Below the pieces are notes generated by a model. The model ran no database searches, was not told where the DNA came from, and worked only from the letters and a program-made list of their open reading frames with translations. Of a DNA stretch of 64,000 nucleotides, positions 33,455-42,724 are shown piece after piece. The DNA is from FEN-1219 sp964503125 (GTDB taxonomy: Bacteria; Pseudomonadota; Gammaproteobacteria; Steroidobacterales; Rariloculaceae): contig CAZCZE010000036.1 of assembly GCA_964503125.1 (NCBI GenBank), positions 22,158 through 86,157 of the forward strand. The letters are read 5' to 3'. A program made the position numbers and the translations under genes. Position 1 is the stretch's first letter; each line of letters opens with the position of its first letter.

Positions 33455-34009
33455 ATGAAAGTTCGCGCAAAGACATCGCGGTCGTGGCTGCTCTGCACCG
33501 CGGTATCCTCGACATTGGCCTGGCAGGTCCCGCTGGCGGCGCAAGAGAACGTCGGCGAAGCGCAAGCCTGCGTGGTGCGCGCCAACATCGACCGCTGGCT
33601 AATCATCGACGGCAACAGGATCCTGTTCGCGACGCGCGACCAGCGGCTCTACCGCAACGACCTCGCGAGAGCGTGCCCCGCGTTGCGGCCGTCCTCGCAG
33701 GTGAGCCTTAGCACCTCAGACGGCCAGCTCTGCGCCGGCGCGTCGTTTCAGCTGTTGATCCAGGTCAGCTCGTCGGGGAACAAGACGTCGGTCACCGACC
33801 CGGCGACGGGCGTGAGCATCGCCGTCGAGGGGCCGGGCCTGATCGGGGGGCCGGTCTGCGCGCTCGGCAATTTCACGCCGATCACCGCGGAAGAGGCCGC
33901 CGCGCTCATCGCCGTGAGCCAGCAGCCGCCGCCGAGCCGGCGCGAGCGGCGCGCGGCACGTGAAGCCGCCGAGAACGCTGCCCCGCCCGAGGCAGCCAAC
34001 GAGCAATAG
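33455..34009 (+). CDS. Secreted hypothetical protein, possibly DUF6491-like
   Basis: 184 residues with an N-terminal signal peptide (LLCTAVSSTLAWQVPLAAQ). The mature part has a repeated style of strands and several cysteines (ACVVRANIDRW, ACPALR, LCAGASF, VCALGNF) that could form disulfides. The last 40 residues are low complexity, rich in Arg, Ala, Glu and Pro (RRERRAAREAAENAAPP). Start near 33455 follows GGAGGTG. A resemblance to DUF6491 proteins is tentative. Confidence 0.65.
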   Translation: MKVRAKTSRSWLLCTAVSSTLAWQVPLAAQENVGEAQACVVRANIDRWLIIDGNRILFATRDQRLYRNDLARACPALRPSSQVSLSTSDGQLCAGASFQLLIQVSSSGNKTSVTDPATGVSIAVEGPGLIGGPVCALGNFTPITAEEAAALIAVSQQPPPSRRERRAAREAAENAAPPEAANEQ

Positions 34010-34011
34010 CG

Positions 34012-35376
34012 TCAGGCGCGCTCGATCGTCTTCTGCTGTCCCGACGAATCGACGGTCTCGAGCTTGACGGGCCGGCGCCAGATCTTGTGTAGGTAATCGA
34101 GCACGCGCTCGGCGCGGTCGAGGTCGAGGCCGCGGCCGTCGGTCTCGTGCTCGTGGTGCAGCGTGAGCGCGCCGTCGTGCGCCAAGTGCTTCGACAACAC
34201 GGCCGGCGCGCCGAAATTGTACTTCGGCGCGAGCACGGTCTCGCGCAGCGCGTGAATGTCGTGGTCGAGCACCTTGATGCTGCCGCCTGCGCTCCGCTCG
34301 TAGCGGAACAGCTTGAGCTCCTCGGCGAGCTCCTGCGTCAAGTGATTGCGCACGAAGCTGAAGTCGTCGTCCTCGGCGCGAATCTGGAACGCGCGCGCAA
34401 GTCCGTGCTCCTCCACGATCGCTTCCCAGATCGCGAAGCCCACGTGATACGGATTCGGCGCGAGCGACGCCTGCTGCTCGGCCGCGTGCGGGCGCACGAC
34501 GTCGGAGTGCGTCTTGAGCGCGTCGAGGTACTCGTTGTGCGGCAAGAAGTCGGCCTCGCGCAACAGGCGCGCGTGCCAATACGACGCCCAGCCCTCGTTC
34601 ATGATCTGGCAGGCGAACACGGGGTAGAAATAGAACGACTCCTCGCGCACGACGCGGAACACGTCGCGCTCCCACTCCTCGAGCTCGGGCGCATACTCGG
34701 CGATGAACCAGAGCAGGTCGCGCTCGGGCTGCGGCGGAATCGGCGCGCGCACGCGCTCGAGCGGCTGATCGGCCACCGTCGGCGTGCCCGGCAGGTTGTC
34801 GAAGCGCTTTTGGAACTGGGTCTCGTGGGGCCCGCGTGCGACGTCGACGTAGTGCGGATAGCGCTCGCGGCGTAGCCCCTGGAACGGATCGATGTGCGCC
34901 TCGAGCGCGAGCGCCGCGTCGAGCGTCTGCTCGACGCGCGTCTGACCGTATTGCTCGACGGCCGCGCCGATCTGCCGCGCGTGCGCGGCCGCCTGCTCGA
35001 CGATGCGGTAACCCACCTGCTCCTGGCTGCGCTTGAACAGTGAGTTGTTCTTGGCGAAATCGGCGTGGCCGAGGACGTGCGCCGTGACGAGCGTGTTCTC
35101 TTGCAGCGAGTTGTTGCCCGCGAGATAGGCGCGGCCCGGGTTGCCGGGGAACACCACCTCGAACAGCCGCGAGTGGCCCATGCGGTGCTGCACGAGCTGA
35201 TGGATGTAGCGCACGCCGAACGACCAGTGCGGCATGCGCACGGGCAGCCCGTAGACGGCCACCTCCATCATGAAGCTCGACGGCACCTCTTCGAACTGCA
35301 CGGGGTAGTAGTCGAGGCCGTGATCGTGCGCGAGCGTTTCGAGGCGGCCGGCGTAGCCTTGCAGCGCGCCGTTCAT
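34012..35376 (-). CDS. ycgB: SpoVR-family protein (YcgB-like)
   Basis: 454 residues with the SpoVR layout: YYPVQFEEVPSSFMMEVAVY, then MPHWSFGVRYIHQ, NNSLQENTLVTAHVLGHADF, and later ELEEWERDVFRVVREESFYF and MNEGWASYWHARLL. The HxxxH-like and E/H residues in these segments are conserved in the family. It is the third gene of the prkA-yeaH-ycgB operon (1 bp after yeaH), a set known to be RpoS-dependent and induced by starvation in enterobacteria. Its biochemical role is unresolved. Confidence 0.92.
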   Translation of the reverse strand: MNGALQGYAGRLETLAHDHGLDYYPVQFEEVPSSFMMEVAVYGLPVRMPHWSFGVRYIHQLVQHRMGHSRLFEVVFPGNPGRAYLAGNNSLQENTLVTAHVLGHADFAKNNSLFKRSQEQVGYRIVEQAAAHARQIGAAVEQYGQTRVEQTLDAALALEAHIDPFQGLRRERYPHYVDVARGPHETQFQKRFDNLPGTPTVADQPLERVRAPIPPQPERDLLWFIAEYAPELEEWERDVFRVVREESFYFYPVFACQIMNEGWASYWHARLLREADFLPHNEYLDALKTHSDVVRPHAAEQQASLAPNPYHVGFAIWEAIVEEHGLARAFQIRAEDDDFSFVRNHLTQELAEELKLFRYERSAGGSIKVLDHDIHALRETVLAPKYNFGAPAVLSKHLAHDGALTLHHEHETDGRGLDLDRAERVLDYLHKIWRRPVKLETVDSSGQQKTIERA

Positions 35377-35377
35377 G

Positions 35378-36541
35378 CTAGACCTCCGCCTCGGCGCGGC
35401 GGCTGAAGAAGCCGCGGATCGCTTCCCAGACGGACTCGGGCGTCGAGAGCGCGTGGCGGCCCGCGGCATGCGTCGCGGCCTCGAGCTGCTCGAACAGGAT
35501 CGCGGTCTCGGATTGCAGCGACGGCTGCGCGCCCGACGCCGTCTCGACGTAGCCCACGTAGTTCGCGGCCTTGCCGAGCTCGTCGAGCGCCGCCGCGGCG
35601 GCCTCGCGGTCGTTGTGGAAGTTGGCGCCGTCGGAGGCGTAGAAGACATAGCTGTTGAAACGGCCCGGGTCGAAGCGCTGGCCGGCGATGTCGAGGATCT
35701 TGCGGAACGCCGTCGACGCGACCGTGCCGCCACTGCCGCTGACCTCGAAGAACTCCGACTCGGCGAACTCCCACGCCTCGACCGTGTGGGCGACGAACAC
35801 GGTCTCGAGGTGCGTGTACTGCCGGCGCAGCCCTTGCACCACCCAGAAGAAGAAGGATTTCGCGAGCTTGCGGTCCTGCTCCGTCATGCTCGAGGACACG
35901 TCCATCGCGAAATAGACGACGGCCTCGGTCGCGGGGCGGCGCCGCTGCGCGAGCTGGCGGTAGCGCAGATCGTCGTTCGTGAACGCGGGCGCTTCGGGGT
36001 GCTGCACGGCGCGGCGCTTCAAGGCTTCCTTGAGCGAGCGGCGCCGATCGAGCCGCGAGCGCACGCCGCGGCGGCTCCAGCCCTCGCGCGTGTAGTCGTC
36101 GAACTGCACGGCTCCCGATTTGATCTTCAAGTTCGGCAGCTTGAGCTCCTCCCAGAGCCAGTCGACGATGTCGTCGATCTTGAGCTCGAGGATGAACTCG
36201 AAGCCGCCCTCCTCGTTGCCGCCCGCGCCCTTCGCGCCGCCCGCGTGGTCGGGCGAGACGAGCTGGTCGCCGGGCTTGCCGGCGCCCTGGCCCACGCCCT
36301 GCTGCTCGTCGGCGTCGCGCAGACGCAAGCGCGCATGCTCGAGGAAGCGTACCGGCACCTGCACGGTGCGGTCGCCGCTGGGCTGGAGGTCGCTGCCGGC
36401 GATGAGCTCGGGCAGCTTCTCCCGCACGGCGGCACGCACCTTGTCGTTGTGGCGCAGCCAGTCGCGCGCGCCGCGCGAGAACAGGTCGTACCACTGCCGC
36501 CCGGAGCCCGAGGGATCGACGAAACCGGACGGTCGTGTCAC
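35378..36541 (-). CDS. yeaH: YeaH/YhbH-family (DUF444) protein with VWA-like domain
   Basis: 387 residues. The C-terminal half has a von Willebrand A-like metal site DVSSSM (in VVYFAMDVSSSMTEQD) and GTVASTAFRKIL. The N-terminal part is basic and Gly/Gln-rich (GQGAGKPGDQLVSPDHAGGA is a low-complexity linker). It lies 7 bp after prkA and 1 bp before the SpoVR gene. DUF444 proteins act together with the PrkA kinase in stress response, by an unknown mechanism. Confidence 0.92.
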   Translation of the reverse strand: MTRPSGFVDPSGSGRQWYDLFSRGARDWLRHNDKVRAAVREKLPELIAGSDLQPSGDRTVQVPVRFLEHARLRLRDADEQQGVGQGAGKPGDQLVSPDHAGGAKGAGGNEEGGFEFILELKIDDIVDWLWEELKLPNLKIKSGAVQFDDYTREGWSRRGVRSRLDRRRSLKEALKRRAVQHPEAPAFTNDDLRYRQLAQRRRPATEAVVYFAMDVSSSMTEQDRKLAKSFFFWVVQGLRRQYTHLETVFVAHTVEAWEFAESEFFEVSGSGGTVASTAFRKILDIAGQRFDPGRFNSYVFYASDGANFHNDREAAAAALDELGKAANYVGYVETASGAQPSLQSETAILFEQLEAATHAAGRHALSTPESVWEAIRGFFSRRAEAEV

Positions 36542-36548
36542 CGACCCT

Positions 36549-38546
36549 CTACTCCTGCGATAACAACGTGGTCACGTAATTGAGCGCTTCCTTGGCGCTG
36601 TGCTGGTCGTAGCCGTACTCGCGGATGAGCCGCTCCTGCACGGCCGAGATCTTCTGCTCGGCCTCGTCGTCGGGCCGCGCGCGCGAGGTCACGAGCCGCA
36701 GCACGTCGCGGCGCTCCTCGAACAGGTATTGCTCGATGGCCTCGTGGAGCCGCGAGTGGTTGTCGAGCGTGAACTTCTCGCCGGCCTTGAACGCAACCAT
36801 GGCCTTGCGCACGACTTCCTGGCGGAACGACAGCTTGCCGGACTCCGAGATCTTGATCTTCTCCTCGACCGAGCGCAGGAACCGCTCGTCGGGCGGGCGC
36901 GACTCGCCCGTGATCGGATCCTCGACCTCGCGCTTGTCGAGCGACGCTTCGATCTCGTCGAGATACTTCTCGAGCAGCTGCTGGGCTTCCTCTTGGAACG
37001 ACGCGAACAGCGCGCGGTGCACGTCTTCCTTGACCCAGCGGTTGTAGAAATCCTTGCGCGCGAGCACGAGGAACTCGATCCACTGCTTCTTGCGGGTCGC
37101 GTCCATGCGCGCGTCGGTCTCGATGGCGTCCTTGAGCGCGAGCAGCATCTCCATGCTCGTGAGGCTCGCGACGTTGTTGCGCGTGATCGCGTTGCTGATC
37201 GCGTTGATGACGAAGCGCGGGCTCACGCCCGTCAAGCCTTCGTCGGTCGACTCGGCGTGAATGCGCGGCACGTCGGCAGCCGTGAAGCCCTCGACGTCCT
37301 CGTTGGCGTACAGCTTGAGCTTCTTGGTCAGATCCAGGCCTTCGCGCTGCGGCTTCTGCAGGCGCGTGAGGATCGAGAACACCGCCGCGAGGTCGAGCAC
37401 GTGCGGGTCGAAGTGCACCTTGCGGAACGCGGGCGCGCTCGACACGAGCTTGTGGTAGATGCGCGCCTCGTCGCGGAACGACAGCGTGTACGGCACCTTG
37501 ACGATCACCATGCGATCGAGCAGCGCCTCGTTCTCCTTTTCCTGGAGGAACTTGTTGAACTCGGCGAGGTTGGTGTGCGCGAGGATCGTCTCGTCGAGAT
37601 GAATCAGCGGGAAGCGCGACACCTTGACGTTCTTCTCTTGTGTGAGCGTGAGCAGCAGGTACAAGAACTCGCGCTTGACCTTGAGGATCTCGATCATCTC
37701 GAGCACGCCGCGGCTCGCGGCGTAGACGGCGCCCGACCACGACCAGGCTCGTGGATCGCCCTCGTCGCCGATGTCGGCCACCTTCGAGAGATCGACCGAG
37801 CCGACGAGGTCCGCGATGTCGGCCGTCGTGGGATCGTGCGGCGCGTACGTGCCGACACCGACGCGCGCAGCCTCGGAGAGGAAGATGCGCTCGACGGGGA
37901 AGCGCATGAAGTCGCCCTGGAACTCGTCGTCGAGCCGGGCGCACGCGTAAGGGGAGAGCTCGCCCTGGATGTCGACGCCGTAGGCGGCGCGGAAGCGCGG
38001 CCGCATGCTCGCGGGAATCAAATTGAGCGGCGACTCGTGCAGCGGCGAGCCCGAGAGCGCATAGAGCGCGCCGTCTTCGGTGTGGCTGTACTCCTCGAGG
38101 CCGCGCTTGAGCAAGATCACGAGCGACGACTTGCCGCCCGACGGCGGCCCGAGCAGCAGCAACAAGCGCCGGCCGACGTCGGAGCCCGCGGCCGCGGCCT
38201 TGAAATAGTCGATGACGCGCTCGAGCGCCGCGTCGATGCCGAACAGCTCGCCTGCGAAGAGTGCCGTGACGGTCGGCGAGGAACCTTGCGCGTGGCCCTC
38301 GCGGAGCGGCGCGTCACGATAGGCGCAGAGCATGTCGTGGATGTACTGATGCGACGAGCGCGTCAGCTTCGCGGGATCTAAAGGGAGGATGTCGTGCAGA
38401 AATTCGGCGAACGTGCCGCGCCAATGTTGCGCCTGGTGCTGCGTGGCGTAGACCGCGAGGTCGTCGATGAACGTACCGCGCGGAGTTGCGGTGATGCGTG
38501 GGGTGATCATGTCCCGGTGAACGTCGATTTCGGCTAGCGTCGTCAT
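36549..38546 (-). CDS. prkA: PrkA-type serine protein kinase (AAA+)
   Basis: 665 residues. The Walker A motif GPPSGGKSS contains K139; the PrkA N-domain features include SSHQYIHDMLCAY and ELFGIDAALERVIDYF. The C-terminal kinase-like region has the characteristic EEKIKISESGKLSFRQEVVR and helical end. ATG 38546 follows AGGTAGGGAG. First gene of the three-gene operon. PrkA phosphorylates proteins in bacteria and may also use its AAA+ domain as an ATPase. Upstream elements are annotated separately. Confidence 0.93.
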   Translation of the reverse strand: MTTLAEIDVHRDMITPRITATPRGTFIDDLAVYATQHQAQHWRGTFAEFLHDILPLDPAKLTRSSHQYIHDMLCAYRDAPLREGHAQGSSPTVTALFAGELFGIDAALERVIDYFKAAAAGSDVGRRLLLLLGPPSGGKSSLVILLKRGLEEYSHTEDGALYALSGSPLHESPLNLIPASMRPRFRAAYGVDIQGELSPYACARLDDEFQGDFMRFPVERIFLSEAARVGVGTYAPHDPTTADIADLVGSVDLSKVADIGDEGDPRAWSWSGAVYAASRGVLEMIEILKVKREFLYLLLTLTQEKNVKVSRFPLIHLDETILAHTNLAEFNKFLQEKENEALLDRMVIVKVPYTLSFRDEARIYHKLVSSAPAFRKVHFDPHVLDLAAVFSILTRLQKPQREGLDLTKKLKLYANEDVEGFTAADVPRIHAESTDEGLTGVSPRFVINAISNAITRNNVASLTSMEMLLALKDAIETDARMDATRKKQWIEFLVLARKDFYNRWVKEDVHRALFASFQEEAQQLLEKYLDEIEASLDKREVEDPITGESRPPDERFLRSVEEKIKISESGKLSFRQEVVRKAMVAFKAGEKFTLDNHSRLHEAIEQYLFEERRDVLRLVTSRARPDDEAEQKISAVQERLIREYGYDQHSAKEALNYVTTLLSQE

Positions 38547-38668
38547 CGCACTCCCTACCTGATGTTCGTTGTCCCCGAGCGCTTGGCGTTCTCGTTGTCG
38601 TTGTCGTTCTTGTTGTTATCGGATCGTCAGGCGGCTCTCCTAAGTTTCGAGTCTCTAGTTTAGACGAA

Positions 38669-38687
38669 GGAACGTAAGCCACGTTCC
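38669..38687 (-). promoter_or_regulatory. Inverted repeat and promoter-like boxes upstream of prkA
   Basis: GGAACGT-5-ACGTTCC is a perfect 7-bp inverted repeat (arms at 38669-38675 and 38681-38687). Read on the minus strand it follows a TTGACG (38692-38687) and precedes CTAAACT, a near match to the sigma-S-type -10 CTATACT. Homologous operons are RpoS-controlled, so this is a plausible promoter/operator. The rest of the 311-bp gap 38547-38857 shows only a purine-rich AACRAC-type stretch near 38600. Confidence 0.4.
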
Positions 38688-38857
38688 GTCAAATTCGCTT
38701 GGGGCCAGGCTCGAACTTCCGCGCCCGCAAGTCTGTGCGGCCGCTCACATTTTTTGGATCGGTTTTACTTAAGGTACGGAGGTCGAGTTGGAGCACGCAC
38801 GAGCAGGCGCGGCCGCCCGACCGGGGGAGCCGTGGCGCGGCGGTCAAGGAGTGAAGG

Positions 38858-39766
38858 CTACTTTTCGTTGCTTTTGGCGGCGCCGCCTTTGGCGGCGGTG
38901 CGGCGCGCTTCCAGCAACGAGCGGCGCATGTCGATCGCGATCGTGGCCTCGCTCTTCACGCCGGCTTTCTCGAGCTGCTCGATGACGCGCACGTCGGTGT
39001 CGGTCAATGAGGGTAGATTCACCGAGGTCGTCGCCGTGGGGCTGTCGCCCTTGAGCGCCTGATACTTGCGCTTCCACGTGTCGGTGCCGCGGCGCAGCTC
39101 CGCGATCGTGTTGGAGTGGCGATTGATCGCGACCTCGAGCTGCTCGATGATCTCGCCCTTTTCCATGAGGCTCGCTTGCAGCGCGCCTGCGCGCTCCTGG
39201 TCCGCGCGCAGGCTCTTGATGACCGACTTGCGCGCCTCGAGCTCGGAGCGCAGCGCTTCGAGCTCGGATGCCTCTTCGCTGGCCTTGCCGGCCTCCGCCT
39301 CGCTCAGGGCCTCGAGCTGCTCGGCGGCCTCGCCGGCCTGCCGTTCGGCGCGCTGGAGCTTGCCCTTGAGCTCTTCGATCTCGCGATCCTTGTGGCGCAG
39401 CTCCGACTTGAGCCGCTCGTTGCCGTCGGTGTCGCGGCGCAGTGCGCGCACGAGCTCTTTCTTGCTCTCGAGCTCGGAGTTCACGCGCTCGAGCTCGAGA
39501 TCGCGGTTGCGCACTTCGGCGCGCAGCTTCGAGGCTTCCTCGGCGTCGCCGCGCAAAGCCTCGATCAAGGTGTTCTGGCCATCGACACGCTGACGTAGCG
39601 ATTCGACCTCGCCGTGACTGCCCGCGGCCGAGCCCTCGAGCTCCGCGACGCGCGCGCGCGTCTCCTCGAGCTCCTTCAAGACCGTCGCGAGCTCGCCGCC
39701 CCAGTCGGCCAAAACGCCCGTGAGCCGATCGCGCAAAGCCTGGACCGAGGCAGTTCCGTCCGTCAT
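38858..39766 (-). CDS. Long coiled-coil hypothetical protein
   Basis: 302 residues, nearly all heptad coiled coil from residue 5 to about 225 (for example LKELEETRARVAELE, LKSELRHKDREIEELKGKLQ, IIEQLEVAINRH), followed by a short conserved end with SLTDTDVRVIEQLEKAGVKS and DMRRSLLEARR. No signal peptide or membrane helix. It resembles scaffold or cell-division-type filaments but no family is assignable. Confidence 0.75.
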   Translation of the reverse strand: MTDGTASVQALRDRLTGVLADWGGELATVLKELEETRARVAELEGSAAGSHGEVESLRQRVDGQNTLIEALRGDAEEASKLRAEVRNRDLELERVNSELESKKELVRALRRDTDGNERLKSELRHKDREIEELKGKLQRAERQAGEAAEQLEALSEAEAGKASEEASELEALRSELEARKSVIKSLRADQERAGALQASLMEKGEIIEQLEVAINRHSNTIAELRRGTDTWKRKYQALKGDSPTATTSVNLPSLTDTDVRVIEQLEKAGVKSEATIAIDMRRSLLEARRTAAKGGAAKSNEK

Positions 39767-39854
39767 GTCCTGAACGCTCCCAAAAGCGCCACTAAGCTGC
39801 CGGTTTCACCCCCAGATTACGGTGAATTCCGTCACAAACGAGGCGTGGCGCGGG

Positions 39855-40910
39855 CTAGCGGAAGCGTTTCTGGAGGGAGAGAAGGGCGTCGCGGCCGGGG
39901 CAGAGCTCGGAGTAAGGGACGCGGCTCAAGGGCGTGGCGGTGGTTTCGTTGACCGCGTGCAGGTCGGGCTGGGAGCCGTCGATGTAAAGCAAGCCCGTGA
40001 CGAGCTCGCCGTCACGCTGCCGCGCGCGGATGTACTCGATGGCCGAGCCGCGATTGAGCGGGTTGTAGTCCTTGGCTATCTTGCGCAGCAGCACGTGGCT
40101 GCCGTCGTGGAGCTCGATGGACAGCACCTCGCCGTCGTCGTAGGCCGCCTTGATCTCGTCGGCGGGCGGGACGAAGTCGGCGTGAATCGCGCGATGGTTG
40201 AACTCGCGCGCGTAGGCGTAGCTCTTCGTCGAATCCTCGTGGTCGTTGAACGTGACGCACGGCGAGATCACGTCGATGAGCGCGAAGCCGCGATGACGCA
40301 CGCCGGCCTTGATGAGCGGCACGAGCTGGTCCTTGTCGCCCGAGAAGCTGCGCGCCACGAACGAGCCGCCGAGCGCGAGCGCGATCTGCACGGAATCGAT
40401 CGGCGGCTGCTTGTTGACCTCGCCCTTCTTGGCCTTCGAGCCCACGTCGGCCGACGCGGAGAACTGCCTCTTCGTGAGCCCGTACACGCCGTTGTTCTCG
40501 ATGATGTAGACCATGTCGAGGTTGCGGCGCAGCGCGTGCACGAACTGGCCCATGCCGATCGACAACGAGTCGCCGTCGCCCGACACGCCGAGCAGGTAGA
40601 GCTCGCGGTTCGCGGCGGAGGCCCCCGTCGCGATTGACGGCATGCGGCCGTGCACCGAGTTGAAGCCGTGCGACGCGGACAAGAAATACGCCGGCGTCTT
40701 CGACGAGCAGCCGATGCCGCTCATCTTGGCGACGCCGTCCGGCGGGATGTCGAGCTCGAAGAACGCCTGCACGATGGCGGCCGTGATCGAGTCGTGGCCG
40801 CAACCGGCGCAAAGCGTCGACATGCCGCCCTCGTAGTCGCGCACGGTGAGGCCGAGCGCGTTGCGCTTGAGCCCTTGGTGGACGATCCTCGGCTTCGGCG
40901 TCGACGTCAT
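39855..40910 (-). CDS. korB: 2-oxoacid:ferredoxin oxidoreductase beta subunit
   Basis: 351 residues. LCAGCGHDSITAAIVQAFF holds the cluster/TPP cysteines, and GVSGDGDSLSIGMGQFVHAL the thiamine-diphosphate motif with ENNGVYGLTKRQFS. It fits KorB/PorB of 2-oxoglutarate (or pyruvate) ferredoxin oxidoreductases. The ATG overlaps the alpha-subunit stop (ATGA). Together the subunits decarboxylate a 2-oxoacid to an acyl-CoA with reduction of ferredoxin, feeding or drawing electrons through the oxidoreductase encoded first in the operon. Substrate choice (2-oxoglutarate against pyruvate) cannot be set by eye. Confidence 0.88.
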   Translation of the reverse strand: MTSTPKPRIVHQGLKRNALGLTVRDYEGGMSTLCAGCGHDSITAAIVQAFFELDIPPDGVAKMSGIGCSSKTPAYFLSASHGFNSVHGRMPSIATGASAANRELYLLGVSGDGDSLSIGMGQFVHALRRNLDMVYIIENNGVYGLTKRQFSASADVGSKAKKGEVNKQPPIDSVQIALALGGSFVARSFSGDKDQLVPLIKAGVRHRGFALIDVISPCVTFNDHEDSTKSYAYAREFNHRAIHADFVPPADEIKAAYDDGEVLSIELHDGSHVLLRKIAKDYNPLNRGSAIEYIRARQRDGELVTGLLYIDGSQPDLHAVNETTATPLSRVPYSELCPGRDALLSLQKRFR

Positions 40911-42724
40911 GCGGCCTCTCCCTGCGCGGCCTGCTGCTCGAGCGCTTCGACCACGCAACGGCAATCCATCGGCAAGCCGCCGTAGTGGAGAATCGATTTC
41001 AAACGGGTGCCGGGATACTCCGTCTCTGCCATGAGCAGCGTGCGGAGCTGCGCGTCGCGATTCTGCTCGACGACGAACACCTGCTCGTGCTGCTCGAGGA
41101 ACTGCCGCACCTTCTTGCCGAACGGGAATGCACGGATGCGGCAATAGTCGGCGTAGATGCCCTTCTCGGCGAGCCGGTCGAGCGCTTCGCGGATCGCGGT
41201 GTCGGAGCTGCCGACGGCCACGAGCCCTACTTCTGCGCCCTTGCGCGAGCGGCGAATCTCGGGCTCGGGCACGATCTTCGCGGCTGTCTGCCACTTCTTG
41301 GCGAGCCGGTCGACGACTTCCGTGTATTCGACGGCATCCTCGGTGTAGAGGCCGTACTGATTGTGGCCCGAGCCGCGCACGAAATAGGCGCCGCGTGGGC
41401 TGACGCCGGGCAACGTGCGCTGCGGGATGCCGTCGCCGTCGACGTCGAGGTAGCGGACGAACTGGCCCTTCTCGAGCTCCTCGGCCGTGAGAACCTTGCC
41501 GCGGTCGGGCTCGTAGCTCTGGTCCCAATCGAGGTCCGCGCACAGCCAGTCGTTCATGCCGATATCGAGATCGGACATGACGATGACCGGCGTCTGGAGC
41601 CGGTCCGCGAGATCGAACGCGCGCACCGCGAACTCGAAGCACTCGCGCGGATCGCGCGGGAACAAGAGCACGTGCTTCGTATCGCCGTGCGACGCGTAGG
41701 CCGCCGCCAAGATGTCGGCCTGCTGCGTGCGCGTCGGCATGCCCGTCGACGGGCCCACGCGCTGGACGTCGAAGAGCACGGCCGGCAGCTCCGCGTAATA
41801 CGCGAACCCCAAGAACTCGCTCATGAGCGACAGGCCCGGGCCGCTCGTCGGCGTGAACGCGCGCGCGCCGTTCCAGGTGGCGCCGAGCACGATACCGATC
41901 GCGGCCAGCTCGTCCTCGGCTTGCACGACGCAGTAACGGCGCTCGCCGGTCGTCGGATCCTTGCGATAGCGCTCGCCGAACGACTTGAAGGCGTCCATGA
42001 GCGACGTCGACGGCGTGATCGGATACCAGGCGCCGACCGTCGCGCCCGCATAGACGCAGCCGAGCGCGGCCGCCGTGTTGCCGTCGATCATGATGTGGCC
42101 CGCGGTCTTGTCGAGCGCCTTGACGCGCTGCGGCAGCGGGCAATTCAGGTTCGCTCGCGCGTACTCGACGCCTAAGTCGATGGCCTCGGCGTTCGACGCG
42201 ATGAGCTCGGGCTTGCGCGCGAACGTCTCCCGCACGAGCCCGTCGATGACGGCGCGGTCGAGGTCGAGCAGCGCCTGGAGCACGCCGACGTACGCCATGT
42301 TCTTCATGAGGATGCGCGTGCGCGCATTCGGGAACCGCTCGTTGCAGAGGCGCGCGAGCGGCACGCCGATGATCTCGATGTCGGGGCGTGCGAGCAGCCG
42401 ATCGCGCGGCCAGGTGGAGTCGTAGATGAGCACGCCGCCCGGCGCGACCTCGGCGAGGTCCTGCGCGTAGGTCTGCGAGTTCATCGCCACCATGATGTCG
42501 ACCGCGCCCGTGCGGCCGAGGTAGCCGTCCTTGCTCACGCGAATCTCGTACCACGTGGGCAGGCCCTGGATGTTCGACGGGAAGAAGTTCTTGCCGCTCA
42601 CGGGCACGCCCATGCGGAACACGGTCTTCATGAGCAGCGAGTTGGCGCTGGCCGAGCCGGTGCCGTTGACGTTCGCGATCTTGAGGACGAAGTCGTTTAC
42701 CCGGCTTTTCTGCTGCTTTGCCAC
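40907..42724 (-). CDS. korA: 2-oxoacid:ferredoxin oxidoreductase, fused gamma-alpha subunit
   Basis: About 605 residues in one chain. The first 190 residues are the gamma domain (VNGTGSASANSLLMKTVFRM, WYEIRVSKDGYLGRTGAVDI). The rest is the alpha domain: GNTAAALGCVYAGATVGAWY, PITPSTSLMDAF, EDELAAIGIVLGATWNGARA and TPTSGPGLSLMSEFLGFAYY. GTG 42724 follows GAGGCAGA and overlaps the upstream gene end by 28 nt. The fused gamma-alpha plan is typical of KorA-type enzymes in many gammaproteobacteria and alphaproteobacteria. Confidence 0.88.
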   Translation of the reverse strand: MAKQQKSRVNDFVLKIANVNGTGSASANSLLMKTVFRMGVPVSGKNFFPSNIQGLPTWYEIRVSKDGYLGRTGAVDIMVAMNSQTYAQDLAEVAPGGVLIYDSTWPRDRLLARPDIEIIGVPLARLCNERFPNARTRILMKNMAYVGVLQALLDLDRAVIDGLVRETFARKPELIASNAEAIDLGVEYARANLNCPLPQRVKALDKTAGHIMIDGNTAAALGCVYAGATVGAWYPITPSTSLMDAFKSFGERYRKDPTTGERRYCVVQAEDELAAIGIVLGATWNGARAFTPTSGPGLSLMSEFLGFAYYAELPAVLFDVQRVGPSTGMPTRTQQADILAAAYASHGDTKHVLLFPRDPRECFEFAVRAFDLADRLQTPVIVMSDLDIGMNDWLCADLDWDQSYEPDRGKVLTAEELEKGQFVRYLDVDGDGIPQRTLPGVSPRGAYFVRGSGHNQYGLYTEDAVEYTEVVDRLAKKWQTAAKIVPEPEIRRSRKGAEVGLVAVGSSDTAIREALDRLAEKGIYADYCRIRAFPFGKKVRQFLEQHEQVFVVEQNRDAQLRTLLMAETEYPGTRLKSILHYGGLPMDCRCVVEALEQQAAQGEAA

